Numbered from the stretch's first letter, positions 50,601 to 55,425 are shown. The stretch: DNA of 64,000 bases from Bathymodiolus brooksi (GCA_963680875.1 OY804579.1:39082397-39146396), one strand, 5' to 3'. The notes: generated by a model not told the origin, from the letters alone. Numbers and translations: made by a program.

Positions 50601-51754
50601 TTTCCTCCACCAATAATAATGCCCACCATGATAAGTGAAATATTGTTGAAAGTGACATTGAATGCCATAAACCAAACCTATATCTTGACATATACAATAA
50701 ATTCAAATCATATTTCATTGATAATCAGATTGTGTTATTTTTAAATGGCTCAAGTACAGTTATATTTTAATAGAAATATTTAAACGTACTCTAATTTAAC
50801 CTAATCTATTTATATAACAGAATGTCCTACTAAAGTGAACGTGGTAGGGATTGTTATTGGTGTAGTAATATGTATTGTTGTAATTGGTCTGGCTGTTCTC
50901 ATCACATGGAAAGTCTTTACTACAATCAAAGATAAGAGAGAACTCGCAGAGCTGATCAGGGACACGCAACATCCTAAGTGGGAAATAGTAAGTTGTTAAT
51001 TATTGATCCTGATAAATAAGCATTAGAGAATACCAAAGGAGCAATCTAGAGAAACTGGCAACATAGGGTATAATATGTGGAAATCGTAATGGACATCACA
51101 ACATGGAACTCAGAACGTAAAGACACAATAGGACAACACAAAAAAAACTAAAAAGATGAGCAACGCAAACCCAACCAAAAAATCGGGGGTGAATTCAGGT
51201 GCCTATGAAGGGTAAGCAGTTCTTGCTTCTTATAAGACACTGAAAGAATTATATAACGTATGGTAGTCATGGAGATCTTTGAAGAAGGGACAATCCGAAA
51301 TACGAAATGTCAACAGTTCAATGAGATCTTTTGAGTCAAGTATGATGTCTCACACATGAAATAGTGCATGTATGGCATAAGATCAAGAATGTTTAAATCT
51401 TTACTTTCCTCTTTCATTAACGATGGTATAATAATGGTCACAATATCAAAATGTTATCAGGATGGGAAAATACTTATTTTTATCCCATAGAATAAAATCC
51501 ATCTTATGATGAGGTAGTTCTTGTTGATGCCATTTCATTAGAAAATATACCTATTTGAATCCGTGAACTATCTCACATGAGAAAAGGGTACATCCATAGT
51601 AAATATTCTGCTTCAATTATTTTCTGATCAAGTAAAACATGATTTCCCTTTGAAATTAAATGATAAATTATATTCTATATTCCAGGGAGCGAATCCAGTA
51701 TTTAAACCAGCTACAACTACATACAAAAATCCAACATATGCTGGAAAAAAATAA
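3101..51754 (+). CDS. ITGB: Integrin beta subunit gene, 21 recognised coding exons, 5' end missing
   Basis: Type I membrane receptor that pairs with an integrin alpha subunit to bind extracellular matrix and couple it to talin and actin. Joining the 21 exons listed separately keeps one open frame of about 760 residues. Counting from the first complete codon at 3103, the order is PSI (about 1-67), first hybrid segment, beta-I domain (about 108-345) with MIDAS D118/S120/S122 and ADMIDAS D125/D126, hybrid return, four cysteine-rich I-EGF modules (about 427-606), beta-tail, one membrane helix (about 690-712) and a cytoplasmic tail with NPVF and NPTY. Integrin betas are usually about 770-800 residues, so only the signal peptide appears to be missing. 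The first visible exon starts in phase 1, so another exon must precede it. Introns hold most of the span, including two tandem arrays of 11.3 and 6.7 kb. No promoter was recognised. Orthology to a particular vertebrate beta subunit is not implied. Confidence 0.96.
3530..3660. repeat. Short tandem repeat of AAACGCCCCCACTTTTT units
   Basis: About five imperfect units of roughly 18-20 bp in intron 1, with one AT-rich interruption. Confidence 0.8.
3661..5029. other. Intron 1 sequence, little recognised
   Basis: A local inverted pair around 4185-4270 (AAAATGGCTATATAG blocks) and otherwise AT-rich sequence. No exon with integrin character was seen. Confidence 0.5.
5030..5566 (+). pseudogene. Reverse transcriptase fragment, probably Penelope-like
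   Basis: The open frame holds [12 protein letters not shown], then [20 protein letters not shown], the finger and palm motifs of a Penelope-like reverse transcriptase. The [15 protein letters not shown] part resumes at about 6363, so the element was split by the antisense LINE piece at about 5563-6265. It lies in intron 1 and is not part of the integrin. Penelope-like is my reading. Another telomerase-like RT group is possible. Confidence 0.75.
5563..6265 (-). pseudogene. Antisense LINE ORF remnant: PHD finger and start of endonuclease
   Basis: On the minus strand, [10 protein letters not shown], then [12 protein letters not shown], then WICAKYC form a PHD-type zinc finger across frameshifts. 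Further on, SIKSKNE and [11 protein letters not shown] match the start of an APE-type LINE endonuclease. The catalytic remainder and the RT are missing. The piece interrupts the Penelope-like RT gene on the other strand. Confidence 0.65.
6265..7072 (+). mobile_element. Penelope-like element, C-terminal remnant and 3' tail
   Basis: Resumes the interrupted [11 protein letters not shown] at the start, then [20 protein letters not shown] at about 6348-6410, followed by frameshifted remnants. The tail from about 6830 has the CACTAGTGGAACAGGAACT block and ends GATTACCCCTTTGGTAT and CAAACTCTTCTT. The same tail recurs across the window. Confidence 0.7.
7276..7495 (+). mobile_element. Penelope-like 3' tail, second copy
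   Basis: Starts CAACGGGTGCCACTAGTGGA and ends at the CAAACTCTTCTT block. It has no RT of its own. Confidence 0.7.
7500..8640. other. Intron 1 sequence, no supported feature
   Basis: AT-rich with scattered short open frames, none with a recognisable domain. Confidence 0.5.
8649..8760 (-). pseudogene. Possible BED-finger transposase first exon, degraded
   Basis: On the minus strand an ATG-started stretch ([11 protein letters not shown], then [18 protein letters not shown]) runs straight into gtaaga. The spacing S-x-I-x-K-x-F ... C-C ... T-S recalls a BED zinc finger as found at the start of hAT-type transposases, but the cysteine pair is adjacent, not spaced. Nothing else of the gene was recognised. 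Confidence 0.25.
9304..9560. repeat. Short tandem repeat of TTTCATTTG units split by a MITE
   Basis: Three or four units of about 24 bp (tttcatttgggcgga-like) lie left of the MITE at 9376-9536 and the last continues to its right. Confidence 0.6.
9376..9536. mobile_element. 161-bp CAG-type MITE with 5-bp target duplication
   Basis: CAGGGGTGGATCCA on the left and TGGATCCGCCCCTG on the right are inverted. TACTT flanks both sides (9371-9375 and 9537-9541). It interrupts a short tandem repeat of tttcatttg units, so the empty site can be read directly. Confidence 0.8.
10130..10228 (+). CDS. Integrin beta exon 2: PSI domain, second half
   Basis: Borders are attacag / gtaagt, phase 0 to 0, 33 codons. 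ERCNL followed by ENCGD and FPKS matches the end of the PSI module. The donor is 29 bp from the left target repeat of a small foldback element, and intron 2 then runs into the 34-bp array. Confidence 0.93.
10267..10353. mobile_element. 87-bp foldback MITE with 9-bp target duplication
   Basis: The arms GCTCGCAGTTATATTTTC and its near-perfect complement (10273-10298 and 10323-10348) enclose a second short palindrome. TGAGTGTAT flanks both sides (10258-10266 and 10354-10362). It lies just inside intron 2, 38 bp from the exon 2 donor. Confidence 0.8.
10500..10565 (-). mobile_element. SINE tail fragment
   Basis: GATTGTTGTTTAATGTC and CAGTATTTCAGCTATAT, the shared SINE core and tail, 360 bp before the 34-bp array. 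Confidence 0.6.
10926..22212. repeat. 34-bp minisatellite array, about 330 copies, in intron 2
   Basis: The unit is ATGCATGCAACATGTACC followed by AGTGATTTACATGGTA, 34 bp, over 11.3 kb. Each unit has CATG three times and no CpG. Common variants are gataat for ggtaat, atatacc for atgtacc, a 35-bp form with tttt, and a rare +5 form with ACCAGACCAG. The antisense open frames rich in M, H, Y and C are a by-product of the unit and are not called as genes. Confidence 0.98.
22213..22591. other. Rest of intron 2 after the array
   Basis: AT-rich, with ATGCTCC near 22333 and GGAGCAT near 22351 as a short inverted pair. Nothing else recognised. Confidence 0.5.
22592..22670 (+). CDS. Integrin beta exon 3: start of hybrid domain
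   Basis: Borders are ttttag / gtaagt, phase 0 to 1, 26 codons plus one base. The [14 protein letters not shown] segment is the conserved first strand of the integrin hybrid domain (family form I-x-P-Q-x-V-x-L-x-L-R-P). It begins 379 bp after the end of the 34-bp array. Confidence 0.93.
22825..22905 (-). mobile_element. SINE family A core fragment
   Basis: ACTTTCAATAATATTTCAG and GGTGGTCAGTGTAATTGGTG, decayed, 155 bp after exon 3. Confidence 0.55.
23150..23362 (+). mobile_element. SINE family A, decayed
   Basis: CTATCACC-like head, TTTGTCAGTGACTTGCTGCA, then AAATATTATTGAAAGTAATG and TTAAACACA. Lies in intron 3. Confidence 0.6.
23683..23814 (+). CDS. Integrin beta exon 4: hybrid to beta-I, MIDAS motif
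   Basis: Borders are tttatag / gtaatt, phase 1 to 1. It holds [18 protein letters not shown], the hallmark entry to the beta-I domain. D-L-S-Y-S supplies the MIDAS metal ligands and the following D-D the ADMIDAS site. All of these residues are intact. The next exon is 9.9 kb downstream because of the large insertion in intron 4. Confidence 0.97.
24283..24337 (-). mobile_element. SINE family A end fragment
   Basis: ATGGTGTTTAACGCC and CAGCAATATTTCAGCTATAT only. The rest of the SINE is absent. Confidence 0.7.
24638..24773. mobile_element. Foldback (near-perfect palindrome), 136 bp
   Basis: Arms of about 63 bp (AAGGATTGATCG outward, GGTTGTACACACC inward) around a loop of about 9 bp, in intron 4 upstream of the 8-kb element. 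Confidence 0.85.
24829..25172 (-). mobile_element. SINE family B, antisense
   Basis: GTGATTGTTGTTTAATGCC to GGGGCTCGAACCCATGATC (complement of the B box) and CTACCGCACTTGAGGAG. It is truncated before the A box, 11 bp from the target repeat of the 8-kb element. Confidence 0.8.
25617..32334. repeat. 46-bp minisatellite array, 146 copies, in intron 4
   Basis: The unit is GAGCGTACCAGTGTCCCC, CGCCCTTTATCATGG and AATATTTATGTTA, 46 bp. The span is 146 units almost exactly. Variant units (gtgtgcccc, gatcat, gtctcc, ccaccc) recur at exact multiples of 46 bp, so indels are essentially absent. It lies wholly inside the TIR element at 25191-33171. Confidence 0.98.
32724..32744. repeat. Poly-C tract, 21 bp
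   Basis: Uninterrupted C run to the right of the 46-bp array. Length is likely polymorphic. Confidence 0.9.
32866..32950. repeat. Imperfect inverted repeat inside the 8-kb element
   Basis: ACCTCTCACTTGCTCCCCC pairs with GGGGGAACAAGTGAGAGAT around TCACGACGTGA, near the right end of the element. Confidence 0.7.
33391..33530. mobile_element. Foldback, 140 bp, in intron 4
   Basis: Arms start acaattatagtctttt and pair with aaaagactgtaattgt. The centre is CTGAAGGCTTCGG. It lies about 220 bp downstream of the 8-kb element and 226 bp before exon 5. Confidence 0.8.
33756..33852 (+). CDS. Integrin beta exon 5: beta-I domain, GFGSFVDK strand
   Basis: Borders are cacag / gtaagt, phase 1 to 2. [18 protein letters not shown] is the conserved beta-I core strand. 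The last bases of the exon and its donor are repeated six more times in the intron (33885-34150). Reading through the donor gives a stop at once, so the first donor must be the productive one. Confidence 0.95.
33841..34150 (+). repeat. About 44-bp x7 tandem repeat across the exon 5 donor
   Basis: Seven copies of a 44-47 bp unit beginning GGAACCTCACAA. The first is the end of exon 5 and its donor gtaagt. Copies 2, 3, 5 and 6 carry aa/gtaggt decoy donors. Copies 4 and 7 carry aaatagg, which abolishes the GT. A three-unit superrepeat is visible because the pattern (long gtgtattttt unit, then the AT variant) occurs twice. Confidence 0.9.
34220..34300 (+). repeat. Dispersed repeat C, fragment 3, intron 5
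   Basis: ACATAGATATCAAATTTAG and CTGGAATAACCTTCATCAGG. Shortest of the three fragments. Confidence 0.65.
34804..34879 (+). CDS. Integrin beta exon 6: beta-I specificity loop and YGFKN strand
   Basis: Borders are tttcag / gtatat, phase 2 to 0. It encodes [17 protein letters not shown], the disulfide loop followed by the Y-G-F-K-N-x-L-S-L strand of beta-I. The loop before the first cysteine is a few residues shorter than in vertebrate beta1. Confidence 0.94.
35061..36064 (+). mobile_element. 1-kb dispersed repeat, copy 1, with poly-G and internal duplication
   Basis: Intron 6 copy of an element that recurs inverted at 44414-45326. It contains a 173-bp tandem duplication (35130-35302 and 35303-35473) not present in the other copy, and a run of 32 G at 35623-35654. 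No coding capacity or clear terminal repeats were seen. The class is unknown. Confidence 0.8.
36085..36190 (-). mobile_element. Penelope-like 3' tail, partial, antisense
   Basis: aagataccaaaggagtaa and CTGCTCCACTAGTGGCACC are the complement of the tail. The middle is deleted. It lies in intron 6. Confidence 0.55.
36201..36327. repeat. Tandem repeat of ACACAAACAATATCAG, about 8 units
   Basis: Units of about 16 bp in intron 6, next to the Penelope tail fragment. Confidence 0.85.
36429..36585. repeat. About 54-bp x3 tandem repeat before exon 7
   Basis: AATGTGGATTGAGGTAATTA, ATATCATATTTACAGCATG and TCATCATGTA three times, ending 34 bp before exon 7. Each unit carries a tttacag/CA acceptor-like site. 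Confidence 0.9.
36619..36705 (+). CDS. Integrin beta exon 7: SyMBS/LIMBS loop
   Basis: Borders are ttgtag / gtatgt, phase 0 to 0, 29 codons. [20 protein letters not shown] is the metal-binding D-x-P-E loop. Compared with the usual SGNLDxPEGGFDA, the metal-ligand N is S and the F is S. The D, P and E ligands are kept. Confidence 0.96.
37799..37882 (+). CDS. Integrin beta exon 8: beta-[14 protein letters not shown]
   Basis: Borders are ttccag / gtatga, phase 0 to 0, 28 codons. It contains [20 protein letters not shown], the conserved R-x-L-L-x-x-S-T-D-A-x-F-H strand. NVS is a possible N-glycosylation site. Confidence 0.97.
37928..38195 (-). mobile_element. SINE family A, antisense
   Basis: ATGGTGTTTAATGGCACTTT to ACTACCATATGGACACGACC. 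Starts 45 bp after exon 8. Confidence 0.8.
38521..38678. mobile_element. Foldback, 158 bp, just upstream of exon 9
   Basis: The arms ttttctaacatattgatt and their complement enclose CACTCTCGTGC / GCACGAGAGTG and an AT-rich loop. It ends 86 bp before exon 9. Confidence 0.85.
38764..38838 (+). CDS. Integrin beta exon 9: beta-[15 protein letters not shown]
   Basis: Borders are aatag / gtaagt, phase 0 to 0, 25 codons. [14 protein letters not shown] and YTESTKQ match the conserved L-x-G-I-x-x-P-N-D-G-x-C-H-L loop. Two foldback elements flank the exon at 38521-38678 and 38930-39082. Confidence 0.97.
38930..39082. mobile_element. Foldback, 153 bp, just downstream of exon 9
   Basis: Long arms including CTTCATGAGAAGTTAATATC and GAGAAAGGGTTATTTTCC pair across a TTCGGAACTC loop. 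It starts 91 bp after exon 9. Confidence 0.85.
39103..39200. repeat. About 33-bp x3 tandem repeat
   Basis: ATAACTAGTTATTGGTTCGA and CGTGCTGAGGCA three times in intron 9. ATAACTAGTTAT is a perfect 12-bp palindrome in two units. Confidence 0.85.
40036..40068 (+). other. Candidate 33-nt alternative exon 10a (duplicated exon 10 start)
   Basis: Intron 9 carries a second copy of the exon 10 acceptor and its first codons: ttccag, then 33 bases encoding [11 protein letters not shown], then gtaatt, which could serve as a donor. Length and phase (0/0) keep the frame, and 81 bases separate it from exon 10. The two copies share about 100 bp, including upstream intron sequence (39979-40073 and 40086-40189). 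It may simply be a non-functional duplicate. Confidence 0.45.
40150..40335 (+). CDS. Integrin beta exon 10: end of beta-I domain
   Basis: Borders are ttccag / gttaga, phase 0 to 0, 62 codons. It starts [11 protein letters not shown] and includes [12 protein letters not shown] and the helix up to LVKENYK, the C-terminal part of beta-I. The acceptor and first 37 bases have a diverged duplicate just upstream (40036-40072). Confidence 0.96.
40382..40505 (-). mobile_element. Penelope-like 3' tail, antisense, intron 10
   Basis: AAGAAGAGTTTGAAGATACC, AAAGGGGTAATCAG and CAAACAACGATCTAC are the complement of the tail end. It starts 46 bp after exon 10. Confidence 0.65.
40730..40806 (+). CDS. Integrin beta exon 11: beta-I to hybrid return
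   Basis: Borders are aacag / gtacgt, phase 0 to 2. It encodes the K-M-x-S-x-V segment ending YFSRCKE before the next exon. The last 25 bases and the donor form the first unit of a 40-bp, seven-copy tandem repeat. Reading through the donor gives a stop within seven codons. The last repeat copy has the strongest donor, gtaagt at 41047. Confidence 0.92.
40782..41050 (+). repeat. 40-bp x7 tandem repeat across the exon 11 donor
   Basis: Seven units of exactly 40 bp, the first overlapping the end of exon 11. Units 2-7 each show tttatttag, a 21-nt segment (40826-40846, then every 40 bp up to 41026-41046) and a donor: gtacgt in most, gtatgt in one, gtaagt in the last. The 21-nt segment would add seven in-frame residues (YFSRCK plus a split codon). 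Adjacent segments are only 19 nt apart, which is too short for an intron, so only well-separated units could be joined. Confidence 0.9.
41391..41654 (+). other. Unassigned 87-codon open frame in intron 11
   Basis: An ATG-started frame of balanced composition ([36 protein letters not shown]) ends just before AATAAA. I recognise no family. It could be a fragment of a mobile element or chance. It is not joined to the integrin. Confidence 0.2.
42137..42194 (+). CDS. Integrin beta exon 12: hybrid domain return strand
   Basis: Borders are tttcag / gtgagt, phase 2 to 0. [15 protein letters not shown] matches the conserved N-x-C-x-G-L-x-I-G-D of the second hybrid segment. The split codon joined with exon 11 gives D. 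Confidence 0.93.
42518..42673 (+). CDS. Integrin beta exon 13: hybrid end and start of I-EGF1
   Basis: Borders are tgtag / gtgagt, phase 0 to 0, 52 codons. [14 protein letters not shown], then [20 protein letters not shown], then the CKCDCE motif that opens the first integrin EGF module. Confidence 0.96.
42787..43046 (-). mobile_element. Penelope-like 3' tail, antisense, intron 13
   Basis: AAAGTTTGAAGATTCC, GGGGTAATCAGAAGCC and CACTAGTTGCACCAGTCATG. It is almost full length for the tail and lies right after exon 13. Confidence 0.65.
43160..43441 (-). mobile_element. SINE family A variant with a different tRNA head, antisense
   Basis: The family A core (CTTTCAACAATATTTCAGC) is joined to a head whose sense strand reads GGGCCCGGGTAGCCCAATGA and GTGGGTTCGTGCCC, unlike the usual head. 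A related 5'-truncated copy lies at 46930-47128. Confidence 0.75.
44113..44355 (-). mobile_element. SINE family A, antisense, intron 13
   Basis: GTTATGGTGTTTAACGC to TAGTTGTAAATCCAACTACC. Ends about 60 bp before the inverted 1-kb repeat. Confidence 0.8.
44414..45326 (-). mobile_element. 1-kb dispersed repeat, copy 2, inverted
   Basis: Intron 13 copy in reverse orientation to 35061-36064. It has a single unit where copy 1 has the 173-bp duplication, 22 C at 44825-44846 facing copy 1's G run, and about 100 bp next to the C run that copy 1 lacks. Together the two copies form a 10-kb inverted pair around exons 7-13. Confidence 0.8.
45385..45518 (+). CDS. Integrin beta exon 14: I-EGF1
   Basis: Borders are ttacag / gtaagt, phase 0 to 2. 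Cysteine-rich: [15 protein letters not shown] then GKTCNC, the usual C-x-x-x-G-x-x-x-C-G-x-C-x-C core of an I-EGF module. NGT is a possible glycosylation site. Confidence 0.95.
45787..45944 (+). CDS. Integrin beta exon 15: I-EGF2
   Basis: Borders are tttcag / gttcgt (a non-consensus donor), phase 2 to 1. [25 protein letters not shown] and the start of the next module (ALCGG). Strong I-EGF2 signature. Confidence 0.96.
46000..46900. other. Intron 15 sequence, no recognised feature
   Basis: No domain-bearing frame and no repeat shared with the rest of the window was noticed. Confidence 0.4.
46930..47128 (+). mobile_element. SINE family A variant, 5' truncated
   Basis: GGCTTTGTAAATTACAAAA, GTTGCTTGCCCATGGTC and GCTGAAATATTGCTGAAAG. 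Sense copy of the variant at 43160-43441. Confidence 0.75.
47291..47400 (+). CDS. Integrin beta exon 16: I-EGF3
   Basis: Borders are ttttag / gtaagc, phase 1 to 0. [12 protein letters not shown] then GKNCGC, followed by THSCIASDG leading into the fourth module. Confidence 0.95.
47576..47895 (-). mobile_element. SINE family B, antisense, intron 16
   Basis: GAGTGATTGTTGTTTAACATC to GGGCTCTAACCCACGAGTG. Lacks the A box end. Confidence 0.75.
48009..48107 (+). CDS. Integrin beta exon 17: I-EGF4
   Basis: Borders are tttcag / gtatga, phase 0 to 0, 33 codons. [17 protein letters not shown] and YQGPTCEDC match I-EGF4 at its join to the beta-tail. Confidence 0.96.
48230..48472 (+). mobile_element. 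SINE family A, intron 17
   Basis: GTTCAAACCCCGGTC B box, GTTTGTCAGCGACTTGCGAC, ending GGCATTAAACACTATA and a C run with an AC repeat (48473-48502). Confidence 0.8.
48722..48765 (+). pseudogene. Possible decayed copy of the exon 18 acceptor region
   Basis: CATTGTCAGATGATGTGTCG resembles TATTGTCAGCTGGTGTGTCG at the start of exon 18 (49182), and the upstream tattttcg parallels tatatttcag. About 450 bp and a SINE separate the two. It could be chance. Confidence 0.4.
48791..49130 (+). mobile_element. SINE family B, intron 17
   Basis: GGTGTAATTGTTAACGTGAT head, GTACAAGTCCCTGTC B box (decayed), ending CCTTAAACAACAATAACG. It sits 50 bp before exon 18. Confidence 0.8.
49182..49311 (+). CDS. Integrin beta exon 18: beta-tail domain, first part
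   Basis: Borders are tttcag / gtaatt, phase 0 to 1. [21 protein letters not shown] resembles the C-x-x-x-x-x-C-V-x-C start of the beta-tail. The exon follows a tRNA-derived SINE on the same strand. Confidence 0.95.
49649..49756 (+). CDS. Integrin beta exon 19: beta-tail domain, second part
   Basis: Borders are tttcag / gtaaag, phase 1 to 1. [19 protein letters not shown] is the conserved C-x-x-x-D-x-x-x-C-x-F-x-Y-x-Y strand of the membrane-proximal beta-tail. Confidence 0.95.
50095..50141 (+). mobile_element. SINE family A 3' end fragment
   Basis: GATATAGCTGAAATATTGCTG and GCATTAAACACC only. Confidence 0.7.
50411..50683 (+). mobile_element. SINE family A, near full length, intron 19
   Basis: GGGGCCATTGTGGTCCTGAT head, GAATTCGAACCTTGTTC B box and TTGAATGCCATAAACC end. 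Confidence 0.85.
50821..50987 (+). CDS. Integrin beta exon 20: transmembrane helix and proximal tail
   Basis: Borders are taacag / gtaagt, phase 1 to 0. After ECPTKVN comes an uncharged stretch of about 24 residues ([20 protein letters not shown] onward), then [13 protein letters not shown]. This is the equivalent of the K-x-x-x-x-I-H-D-R-R-E membrane-proximal segment, with K-D-K-R-E-L here. PKWEI precedes the NPxF motif. Confidence 0.97.
51035..51232 (-). mobile_element. Penelope-like 3' tail, decayed, antisense, intron 20
   Basis: gaataccaaaggagcaatc and later GGTAAGCAGTTCTTGCTTC, the complement of a diverged tail. Confidence 0.5.
51686..51754 (+). CDS. Integrin beta last coding exon: NPVF and NPTY tail
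   Basis: The acceptor is tccag and the frame is 0. It encodes [13 protein letters not shown] and NPTYAGKK, then TAA at 51752. The membrane-distal NPxY is kept. The proximal one is NPVF, so it lacks the phosphorylatable tyrosine. An AATAAA overlaps the stop codon (51750-51755). No other clear poly(A) signal was recognised nearby. Confidence 0.97.
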   Translation, partial: GANPVFKPATTTYKNPTYAGKK

Positions 51755-53114
51755 AGAGAACCTACAATTATTAGAAATTGTTATTAAATTTTATTGGCAG
51801 GTATTATTGCATGTTGTGAAAAAATATACCAAGTTGTATTGTTAATGTTAGCGTTGATTTTATAAGACCTATCATTAAAGTGATTGAAATGATAAAAATA
51901 ATAATAGCTTTACTTGGTATTTACATTAATAAGTAGAAGAATACCAATATTGCAATCAAATTTGAACGTTGAAATATTGTTTCCAGTTATGCTATTTGGA
52001 GCTTATTAGGCAATACATGTTTCACTTAATTTACATCATAAAAATCAAAACAAGTGGTGTTTAATTCAATTGAGTAATTTTATGCACTATTCATTGCCGG
52101 GATGTTTTAACTGAGCTTTTCATTGTCGAGAATTTGACAACGAAAATTTGTGTTAATCGAATTAAGAAATCGTTTTCATCAAACTCATTTGTATATGTTA
52201 CGCTGCAAACATTACATTTTTATTGTACAATGTAACAGTCTTGTGGTGGTATTATGTAATTGGTCTGTGCGGTGAGGGTTGCTTGAAAATTTTTAATAAT
52301 TACATGCAAAATCCTGCATTCTGAGTATGTTTTGAATATATGAGAAATATTGTGCCAGTGAGATTGAAATATTGTCTTCCTTTTTGTGGCATCGTATGCC
52401 TTGTTACTTTCACGGGTGTCAACTTTCCATTTAGACTCTGGTTTTGAAACTCCCGGTAAGAATTTCCACATATTTTTTTATTGAAAAAGTAACCTTGAAC
52501 TTGTGATCATAGTCATATAAGTTCTTACATATAGCGGAGAAAAGAGTAGATTATTTCAAGTGCCGACATGACCAAGGATTTTACCTAAGATAGAAAACGA
52601 TGTCCGCGTGGAACACAATTTCCGGAAATTGATAGTCGTAAATCACCTAGACACACGGTCTACAACAAAACAACTTGGCCTAGACCGAGCGCAATTCTTC
52701 TAGCCTTGGGCTATCGGACCTACAGTAATTTCGAACCCTGCAATATGTCAGAAGGGTGTCTTCAGTTTTTTTGCGGAGCATTGATTGTTCATCTGTTTGA
52801 TGATTTTATTATGTTTTGTTTTTTTAATGAATTCTTTGGAACAATCTCTTTGAGAAAAATGCATAGAGTTATTTGGTTTTGAGCATGCTTGCTGAAGGTT
52901 ATTTGAATTTTGAAATTCATCCTTAATTTGCCCACTATCATTTAAAAAAAAAACTTCTTTATTTTTTCAATCCAATTTTAATGTAGATGTTTTGTAATTT
53001 GTTTGTCTTAATTAATTAATGATGGGTCATTAAAAAATAACTATTTTATTAGTTTTGTTTAAACATAATTTATTTGCATAAAAGTAGCAAATGGGATTGG
53101 ATACAAGCTAGTAC
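51755..53114. other. 3' flank of the integrin gene, no recognised gene
   Basis: Presumed 3' UTR at the start. Otherwise AT-rich sequence with no domain-bearing open frame. Confidence 0.5.
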
Positions 53115-53508
53115 AACATAAGTAAAGTCCTTTCCCTATTGGTTAAGTTGAAGTCATCACCATGACTTGGTTAATCATTACGGAATATCTGTGTTACAAA
53201 TGACGACAGATATTTTCCACTTGCACTTCCCAGTCGTTTCCTCATTCATGACTTATCACCGGGTTTGTAACTAGAGTAACACGATTGGTGCCACTAGTGG
53301 AACAGGAACTGAGAACTCTTCCGGAGCACCTGTGTTCACCCCTGGTTTTTAGTAGGGTCCGTGTTGCACGATCTTTATTTTTTTGTGTAGTGTTTTGTAG
53401 ATCGTTGTTTGTCCTTTTGTCCCCTTTCTTTTGGCCATTGTGTTGTCTGTCATTCTTTGATTTACGGATTCTGATTACCCCTTTATTATCTTCAAACTCT
53501 TCTTATTT
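53115..53508 (+). mobile_element. Penelope-like 3' tail, downstream of the gene
   Basis: TTGGTTAAGTTGAAGTC and CATGACTTGG (end of the RT region), then CACTAGTGGAACAGGAACTG and the CAAACTCTTCTT end. Confidence 0.7.
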
Positions 53509-54040
53509 CGAATAGGGGTTTAAGAGAACCCAAATGCTGGAATTTCACATATTTGGAAATGTTTTGATATGTTTTTTTTTCCTTTCAATTGAGCAGAGCA
53601 CACATTCCGAAATTTGTCATATTTGGAAGGTATACACGATTTATGTTTTTTGTCTAATTTTGATGTGGTTTTCTTCTTTGATTTAAGGTTGACAAGGGCT
53701 TCAGGTAGTATTCATCTGGATTCTCTCTATCAGTTATGGTTTTCAAGTTAAACTTGATTGCTATAAAACTGCATGGTGCAAAAGGTGCGATTTGTTGCGA
53801 TCTTATCATGTCATGCTTGCATCATGCTGCTCCTGGCATAGCCCTTTATTAGCTCACCTGACCTAAAGGGTCATATGAGGTATTGTAATGTATATACATG
53901 TATGGGTTTTTTTTTATAATTATTGTAACACTTGTAGTTCGTCCTTTTTTTTTTTACACAAAAATGTCTGTTGTGAAATGTATTCCATGCTCTATCTATT
54001 TTGCTTCATACATGTATACTATGGTTCTTATACTGTAGTC

Positions 54041-54198
54041 AAATACAATACTTGTGCACTGTCGAAGCATATGGGTAATATGTGTATGAGGCTTAGAAAC
54101 GCGGGAAAAGGCGAGGCTTCGCCGAGCCTTTTCCCGCGTTTCGCGCCGAATACACATATTTACCTATATGCTTCGACAGTGCACATGTATTGTATTTA
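54041..54198. mobile_element. Foldback, 158 bp, downstream of the gene
   Basis: The arms aaatacaata and GTGCACTGTCGAAGCATAT pair with their complements around a GC-rich centre (GAAACGCGGGAAAAGGC / GCCTTTTCCCGCGTTTC). Confidence 0.85.
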
Positions 54199-54316
54199 TC
54201 CTGCAATTTTAAATCGTAAATAAACGTTTACTGGACGATGATAAAAGTATTTGAAATAATTTTATGTATGTATTTGAAAACAATATCCCCCGATGTGCCC
54301 CGTTTTACATTTGTAT

Positions 54317-54380
54317 GTTCTATTTATAACTGACCAATATCAAAAAATGTTCTATTTATAACTGACCAATATCAAAAAAT
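54317..54380. repeat. 32-bp x2 direct repeat
   Basis: GTTCTATTTATAACTGACC and AATATCAAAAAA twice in tandem. Confidence 0.85.
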
Positions 54381-54751
54381 ATATTAGGCAGGCTATATTG
54401 GTCGGTAAATGCTGTCATTGCAGGATAAAAATTGTTATTTAGAATTATAAATTGAGAAAACTCCAGTTTTTTTTTGGTCTTAATCAGAAATGTTTTATTT
54501 GTATGTTGGTTGGTTGTATATTACTGTTGTGTATTAAACCTAAATATTTTTGTTTCCTATATTTACATGGGTTCTACATATTTTGTGGTTTCATTTTATT
54601 ATATTTTCATATTCTTTTTGTCCGTTGCAAGATTATTTTTGTATAACAAAACTATTGCAATTAAGTAGACCATAATATTCAAATATTCAATTTTGTGAAG
54701 ACAGTGGATGTACAAGCTTTAACTTTTTCTAATTTTACTTGCAATGACTTA

Positions 54752-54862
54752 AAACAGGTCGGCATGTGGTTTTCTTCCCGTATTTTGGTGTCCTGCACCA
54801 ATAAAATTGACATCCACGTTATAATTGAAATATTGTTTGAAAGTGGCGTTAAATACCATGCA
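54752..54862 (+). mobile_element. SINE family A 3' half
   Basis: TTTTGGTGTCCTGCACCAAT, AATTGAAATATTG and GTGGCGTTAAATACC. Confidence 0.7.
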
Positions 54863-55167
54863 CCCCACTAAGCTTTTATTTTAAAACATTTGTTACTTTA
54901 GTAGATTAAGTTTGCATCCACAGTGACTCATGTTTTTTCTCTCTCAAGGTAGATTAAATTTGCACAGTTATTTATTGCAAAGGATATTACATTTTTCAAA
55001 TAGTAAATTTTCCTTTCACATTGTTATATAAATTATATATTTTGTAGTTAGTTAGTTTTATCCATATTTACAATATTGTTTTGACTGTAGTGAACACATA
55101 ATCTCGTCATTAGGAAATATTTTATCATAAGCTTAAAATTTTAATAAAAAACTTTTATTACCTCTAT

Positions 55168-55425
55168 AATGAGGGGGACGTCATGGTCGTGATCATATGG
55201 TAGTTGGATTTACAACTTCTTTTGCTATCAGTGCCTATAACCACTGAAGTTGTGAGTTCAAATCGTGCTCAGGCCAGGTGTACTCGATACAACATTATGT
55301 GATAAAGTTTGTCAGTGACTTGCGACAGGTGTTTTCTCTGGGCACTCCGGTAAATAAATAAAACTGACCGCCACGATAGAACTGAAATATTGTTGAAAGT
55401 GGTGTTAAACACCATAAACCAAACC
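55168..55425 (+). mobile_element. SINE family A, near full length
   Basis: GTCATGGTCGTGATCATATG head, TGAGTTCAAATCGTGCTC B box, and TGGTGTTAAACACCATAAAC end. Confidence 0.85.

Noticed and set aside
50821..51754. A second integrin gene
   Set aside because: All exon phases join into a single product, and every integrin domain occurs once apart from the border duplications.
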